A DNA stretch of 9,072 nt, from contig JAZDHC010000243.1 of the NCBI GenBank assembly GCA_043806395.1, forward strand, positions 1-9,072, read 5' to 3'. Within the stretch, counting starts at the first letter, position 1. Each line of letters begins with the position of its first letter. Below, piece after piece: positions 5,362 through 9,072 of the stretch. This stretch comes from CG2-30-40-21 sp043806395. Its GTDB lineage: Bacteria; UBA9089; CG2-30-40-21. The notes below the pieces were generated by a model. That model saw only the letters and a list, made by a program, of their open reading frames with translations. It ran no database searches and was not told where the DNA came from. The position numbers and the translations under genes were made by a program.

Positions 5362-6474
5362 ATGTCTTCAAAGGTTTACCTTATGAATATGCGGGCAGGC
5401 TTTGGGGAAAATTCCTTTGCCAAATTTCAGAAGATGATGAAAGAAGTTGGAATTGATGTCGTAATCAGGGAAAGGGATTTGACAGCAATTAAGCTTCATT
5501 TTGGTGAACAGGGTACGGTCGCATATCTCCATCCTGTCTGGATAAGAGAAACAATAAAGATTATAAAAAAGATAGGGGCAAATCCATTTCTTACAGACAC
5601 ATCATCCCTTTATACAGGTGGAAGGTCATATGCTGTCTCACATATTGAAACTGCTCTTTCCCATGGTTTTGCTTATGCTTGTGTAAATGCACCAGTAATT
5701 ATTTCTGATGGGCTTAAGGGAACCGATGGTGTTAAGGTAGAGATAAATCAGAATCATTTCAAGGCTGTCTCAGTTGCTTCGGGTATCTATCATGCAGATT
5801 CCATGGTAGTGCTGACCCATTTCAAGGGTCATATGCTCTCTGGTTTTGGGGGGGCATTAAAAAATGTGGGTATGGGATGTGCAGACAAGGCAGGAAAGTA
5901 TAAGATGCATCTTGGGGCTATTCCTTTGATAAAGCCAGAGTTGTGCCAGGGGTGTCTCCTGTGTCTTAATTCTTGCCCGGGCAAGGCTATTTCCTTGACT
6001 AAGAAGATACCTGTGATAGATCATGCCTCTTGCATCGGATGTGGACAGTGTTTTTCCTTTTGCCAGGGGGGTGTCTTTAAGATTGATTGGGATACCGTAC
6101 CACCAGCCACGATTGTAGAGAGAATGGTCGAGTTTGCCTATGGGGCATTATTAAACAAACAGAATAGAGTATGTTTTGTTAATTTTATTCTCAATGTTAC
6201 CCCTGGTTGCGATTGTCTTCCATTTAGTGATGCCTGCATTGTGCCGGATGTAGGAATTGCTGCCTCTCTTGATCCAGTGGCATTGGATCAGGCTTGTGTA
6301 GATTTGGTCAATGGGCAACAAGGAATACCAAGCACAGCACTTGATCATGGACTTGAACCCCATGAGGATAAATTTTCAGCACTGTATCCACAAGTAAATT
6401 GGCAACAACAACTTGTTTATGCCGAGCAGATTGGAATTGGCGTGCGGGATTATGAATTATTAAAAATAGGGTAA
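5362..6474 (+). CDS. DUF362-type protein with two 4Fe-4S cluster motifs
   Basis: A 370-residue cytoplasmic protein (no signal peptide) of the DUF362 family of uncharacterised Fe-S centre proteins. The N-terminal DUF362 part includes TAIKLHFGEQGTVAYLHP (41-58), TDTSSLYTGGR (78-88), LTHFKGHMLSGFGGALKN (151-168) and GMGCADKAGK (170-179). Two ferredoxin-like motifs follow: C195, C198, C201, C205 (CQGCLLCLNSCPG) and C224, C227, C230, C234 (CIGCGQCFSFCQG), each CxxCxxCxxxC, enough for two 4Fe-4S clusters. The family's closing segment has further cysteines at 283, 285 and 292 (PGCDCLPFSDAC) and the phrase DVGIAASLDPVALDQA. Length is normal for this class. The biochemical role is unknown; electron transfer or redox sensing is inferred from the clusters only. 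It lies 11 bases after the Ig-like gene and 15 before the YHS gene. Confidence 0.9.
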   Translation: MSSKVYLMNMRAGFGENSFAKFQKMMKEVGIDVVIRERDLTAIKLHFGEQGTVAYLHPVWIRETIKIIKKIGANPFLTDTSSLYTGGRSYAVSHIETALSHGFAYACVNAPVIISDGLKGTDGVKVEINQNHFKAVSVASGIYHADSMVVLTHFKGHMLSGFGGALKNVGMGCADKAGKYKMHLGAIPLIKPELCQGCLLCLNSCPGKAISLTKKIPVIDHASCIGCGQCFSFCQGGVFKIDWDTVPPATIVERMVEFAYGALLNKQNRVCFVNFILNVTPGCDCLPFSDACIVPDVGIAASLDPVALDQACVDLVNGQQGIPSTALDHGLEPHEDKFSALYPQVNWQQQLVYAEQIGIGVRDYELLKIG

Positions 6475-6489
6475 CTGTTAAAAGGAAAA

Positions 6490-7920
6490 ATGAAAGAAAG
6501 AAAGAAAAAACCCCAGATAGAGGAGATAATAAGGGAAGAACGCAATATCTTCTGGTGGCTAAGGCGGGATTTGACTACCCTGAGCGTTGAAACCCCAGAG
6601 GGAATGGAATTATCCCTCACGCCTGACCAAAAAGATGAATGGGATAAGAGTGTTTATGCAGAGGTAAGGACAGTAGCCCGTTTTTTGAAAACACATGCTG
6701 CCCTATTACCTTCAGATGATATGACAATGGCAGTAATAGTCTACAAAAAACTGAATAATATCCTCTGGGAAACTAAAGAATCAACCGCCCAATATGCAGA
6801 AGAAAAACTTTCCATTACTGATATTCTGACCAACGAGCAAAAAGCCATTTTATTAGTGCATAACAAAACACCTGTTCTGGATGGATATAATCGAAAGGGA
6901 GAATCTACCTCTATGGTGCGGGATGAAGCCATTTTTGCCCTGTCAAGGCTTATCACTGTTGAGGATAAAAACGGCTACCATGAGAGGATAGTAGACATTT
7001 TCCTGAATGTGATTGAAAACAGAGATACGGAAAGATGGGGTACGGTGCAATCAGCTATCTTGGGACTGTGGCCATTTCCTTCTGAAATAAATATTTTAAT
7101 TGAATTACTCTTTTATCCTGCATCAAATGAGAAAATTTCGTATGATGAGTTGGTTATCGTAGAAGCAGCGGCTGTTGCCCTGAAAAATCAGGCTATCTGT
7201 TTGTCTGGAGGATTAAATGAACGGCGCGGACACATTGAGAATATTCTCAATTTGGTATCTCAGGAATATCTTAAAAAGAAACGAGTACTAGAGGAAGATC
7301 TGATCAAAAACAAAGACCTCTTAGAATCTATAACAATAATTTGCCACAGCCTGCATAGATGTCTGGAAGAGATTGAGCAGGTCAAGATCCATGAAGAAAA
7401 AGAGAGATGTAAAAAGATAGAAAAGAAAAAGATTGAAATTCAAAGTCCAATCGAAATGCTTATAGATAAAGAGGCGTTAATCTTTATTTCATTGCTCAAA
7501 GATAATAAAAAGGAGTTTGTAGAATATTTCCTGAACGACCCGCGTCATTTTGAGATACATCTTAGTTATGTGCGAAGGTGTATCGAAATAATAAGCAATG
7601 CGATGAATGAAACAAACGAACTCCAGCTGTGGTTAGCCAACCATCCCATTAAAAAGGGAGAGATGCTCAGTTTTTTCAAAAAAATGGAGGATGAGCTAAA
7701 CCACAAACTTAAATATAAACTCAGTTGTTCTCATCCTTTGAAGAAAATAAAAGAAGGGATTGACATAGCCAAATGCCCTGTTTGTGGTATGGATGTAAAT
7801 GTAGAAAAGACAGAACAGATGGTAAGATATGAAGGAGTAATTTACTATTTTTGCGATGATCGCTGTAAAACAGTGTTTGAAGAAGAACCTGCAGTGTATC
7901 AGCAGATACTGGGGGGGTAA
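6490..7920 (+). CDS. uncharacterised helical protein with a C-terminal YHS domain
   Basis: A 476-residue protein that I do not recognise as a whole. There is no signal peptide or membrane segment. Residues about 143-240 look like two or three HEAT-like helical hairpins (VRDEAIFALSRLI, RWGTVQSAILGLW, VIVEAAAVALKNQ). Residues about 255-320 are rich in Lys and Glu and probably coiled-coil. A second helical part follows (about 320-412). The end is a clear YHS domain: CPVCGMDV at 429-436, YYFCDDRCKTVF with C455 and C459, and the closing EEPAVYQ. C429, C432, C455 and C459 could bind a metal ion. YHS domains usually occur in small proteins or in copper and heavy-metal ATPases; a long N-terminal helical extension is unusual. 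AAGGA at 6482-6486 gives a modest ribosome binding site four bases before the ATG. It is followed by hemB after one base. Confidence 0.85.
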   Translation: MKERKKKPQIEEIIREERNIFWWLRRDLTTLSVETPEGMELSLTPDQKDEWDKSVYAEVRTVARFLKTHAALLPSDDMTMAVIVYKKLNNILWETKESTAQYAEEKLSITDILTNEQKAILLVHNKTPVLDGYNRKGESTSMVRDEAIFALSRLITVEDKNGYHERIVDIFLNVIENRDTERWGTVQSAILGLWPFPSEINILIELLFYPASNEKISYDELVIVEAAAVALKNQAICLSGGLNERRGHIENILNLVSQEYLKKKRVLEEDLIKNKDLLESITIICHSLHRCLEEIEQVKIHEEKERCKKIEKKKIEIQSPIEMLIDKEALIFISLLKDNKKEFVEYFLNDPRHFEIHLSYVRRCIEIISNAMNETNELQLWLANHPIKKGEMLSFFKKMEDELNHKLKYKLSCSHPLKKIKEGIDIAKCPVCGMDVNVEKTEQMVRYEGVIYYFCDDRCKTVFEEEPAVYQQILGG

Positions 7921-7921
7921 T

Positions 7922-8896
7922 ATGAATTTATCAACATATCGACCAAGAAGATTAAGAGAAAAAGAGCCCTGCCGCAGGATGATTCGAGAAACGGTATTAT
8001 CTGTAGATTCGCTAATCATGCCATATTTTGTGGTTCATGGGCAGGGGCAGGCAAATGGAATTGACTCCATGCCGGGCATATTTCATTTTTCCATTGATAA
8101 TTTATTAAAAGATGTGAGGGAAGCGGCAGGCTTGGGGATACCGGCTATATTGCTTTTTGGATTGCCTCAAGCAAAGGATGAGCTTGGTTCTGAGGCATAT
8201 GATGAAAATGGGATTATCCAACAGGCAGTAAGAGCCATCAAAAAAGCAGGGCTCAAGCTAATGGTGATTACAGATGTCTGTCTGTGTGAATACACAAGCC
8301 ATGGGCATTGTGGGATACCCGGGGATGGCAGGATCTTAAACGATGAATCACTTGATCTGTTAGCCAGAATAGCCCTTTCCCATGCAAGGGCAGGGGCAGA
8401 TATGGTTGCCCCATCAGACATGATGGATGGACGAATTCAAGCTATCCGTCACAGCCTTGACCTGGCAGGATATACCTATATCCCCATTATGTCTTATGCA
8501 GCCAAATATGCCTCTGCCTTTTATGGACCCTTTCGGCAGGCAGCTCAATCTACCCCTGCCTTTTCCGACCGACAAGGCTATCAGATGGACCCGGCAAACA
8601 TTCAAGAGGCTATCCGAGAGGTAGAATTGGATATTAAAGAAGGGGCGGATATTGTTATGGTCAAACCCGGGCTGGCATACTTAGATGTGGTTTGGCAGAT
8701 AAAGCAACGGTTTGGCTATCCAACCGCAGTTTATAATGTCAGCGGCGAATATGCTATGGTTAAGGCTGCATCTCAGGCAGGGTTTATTGATGAAAAAAAG
8801 GTGGTGATGGAGATTATGCTCGCTATGAAGCGAGCTGGGGCAGATATAATTATCAGCTATCATGCCAAGGATGTTGCCGGATGGCTGAGGAGATAA
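7922..8896 (+). CDS. hemB: porphobilinogen synthase (delta-aminolevulinic acid dehydratase), zinc type
   Basis: Condenses two 5-aminolevulinate molecules into porphobilinogen, the second common step of heme and other tetrapyrrole synthesis, in the cytoplasm. The 324-residue product has the normal length and the family start TYRPRRLREKEPCRRMIRET. The metal site is DVCLCEYTSHGHCG with C120, C122 and C130, the cysteine-rich form that binds zinc; magnesium-type enzymes have aspartates in these places. The Schiff-base lysines are K195 in SYAAKYASAFYGPFR and K248 in MVKPG, and the YNVSGEY motif is at 271-277. All key residues are present. I start at ATG 7922, one base after the YHS gene stop; an open frame from 7856 lies inside that gene. 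The upstream GGGGGGG run is a poor ribosome binding site, so translation is probably coupled to the preceding gene. Confidence 0.96.
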   Translation: MNLSTYRPRRLREKEPCRRMIRETVLSVDSLIMPYFVVHGQGQANGIDSMPGIFHFSIDNLLKDVREAAGLGIPAILLFGLPQAKDELGSEAYDENGIIQQAVRAIKKAGLKLMVITDVCLCEYTSHGHCGIPGDGRILNDESLDLLARIALSHARAGADMVAPSDMMDGRIQAIRHSLDLAGYTYIPIMSYAAKYASAFYGPFRQAAQSTPAFSDRQGYQMDPANIQEAIREVELDIKEGADIVMVKPGLAYLDVVWQIKQRFGYPTAVYNVSGEYAMVKAASQAGFIDEKKVVMEIMLAMKRAGADIIISYHAKDVAGWLRR

Positions 8897-8901
8897 TTTT
8901 G

Positions 8902-8928
8902 ACAGGATTAATAAGATTTACGGGATTT
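8902..8928 (+). repeat. three degenerate 9-nt repeats after hemB
   Basis: ACAGGATTA, ATAAGATTT and ACGGGATTT follow one another directly, starting six bases after the hemB stop. The period and the ACAG-ATT theme resemble the complement of the 9-nt repeats at 4851-4877. No protein is encoded. Confidence 0.55.
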
Positions 8929-9005
8929 TTAGGCATGGTTCAAATCAGGGTAACAAACTGAGCAAGCGAATGAAACAGAACACACCCCGTCCGCAGTAGC
9001 GTCCA

Positions 9006-9021
9006 CCCCTCTTAAGAGGGG
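9006..9021. repeat. 16-bp perfect palindrome
   Basis: CCCCTCTTAAGAGGGG is fully self-complementary. It lies in the gene-free stretch after hemB and directly precedes a second hairpin. There is no T run after it. Confidence 0.7.
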
Positions 9022-9030
9022 AATGTATTT

Positions 9031-9062
9031 CCCTAATTCCCCCTTAAAAAAGGGGGTTAGGG
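9031..9062. repeat. G/C-block hairpin repeat at the right end
   Basis: CCCTAA (9031-9036) and CCCCCTT (9039-9045) pair with AAGGGGG (9050-9056) and TTAGGG (9057-9062) around an AAAA loop, with a TT bulge. It could stop transcription from hemB, but the stem is not followed by a T run, so I call it a dispersed palindrome rather than a terminator. Confidence 0.65.
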
Positions 9063-9072
9063 GGTTGTAATT

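Noticed and set aside
7856..7921. Upstream start for hemB
   Set aside because: These codons lie within the YHS domain coding region; HemB homology begins at 7922.
8427..8624. 65-codon plus-strand frame inside hemB
   Set aside because: It overlaps a full catalytic gene in another frame and has no family features.

Overview
The window (about 40% GC by eye) looks like an accessory or draft-genome segment of a diderm (Gram-negative type) bacterium. The evidence is a TolC-like outer-membrane efflux protein, a periplasmic adaptor and a zinc-type HemB. Nothing fixes the phylum. The AT-rich genes, the several short palindromes and the 9-nt-period repeats between genes suggest a repeat-laden, probably uncultivated lineage; this is inference.

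Left half (1-4657): a plus-strand MacA/MacB/TolC-type export operon, entered part-way. In order it holds a broken C-terminal piece of an FtsX/MacB-type permease, a TolC-like gene that is frameshifted and much shorter than its family, an intact membrane-fusion adaptor, an intact LolD/MacB-type ATPase and an intact second permease. The inner-membrane and periplasmic parts are therefore preserved, while the first permease and the outer-membrane channel look decayed. Palindromic elements sit after the adaptor gene and at the 3' end of the ATPase gene. The latter forms the last codons of the ATPase and is flanked by a 27-nt imperfect duplication of the old gene end, so it looks like an insertion whose pre-insertion state can be reconstructed.

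Middle (4658-4933): a textbook sigma70 promoter (TTGACA, 17 bp, TATAAT). Its predicted start point falls at the edge of a ~190-bp inverted-repeat element. The downstream transcript would therefore begin with a long structured leader, followed by a strong ribosome binding site.

Right half (4934-8896): four tightly spaced plus-strand genes that probably form one operon. They encode a small exported protein with an Ig-like domain and a C-terminal membrane anchor, a DUF362-type protein with two 4Fe-4S motifs, an uncharacterised helical protein ending in a YHS metal-binding domain, and porphobilinogen synthase HemB. Iron-sulfur, metal-binding YHS and zinc-dependent tetrapyrrole synthesis together hint at a metal or heme theme, but no joint function is proven.

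Right end (8897-9072): no gene is seen, only a 9-nt-period repeat and two palindromes. No tRNA, rRNA, CRISPR array, transposase or phage gene was recognised.
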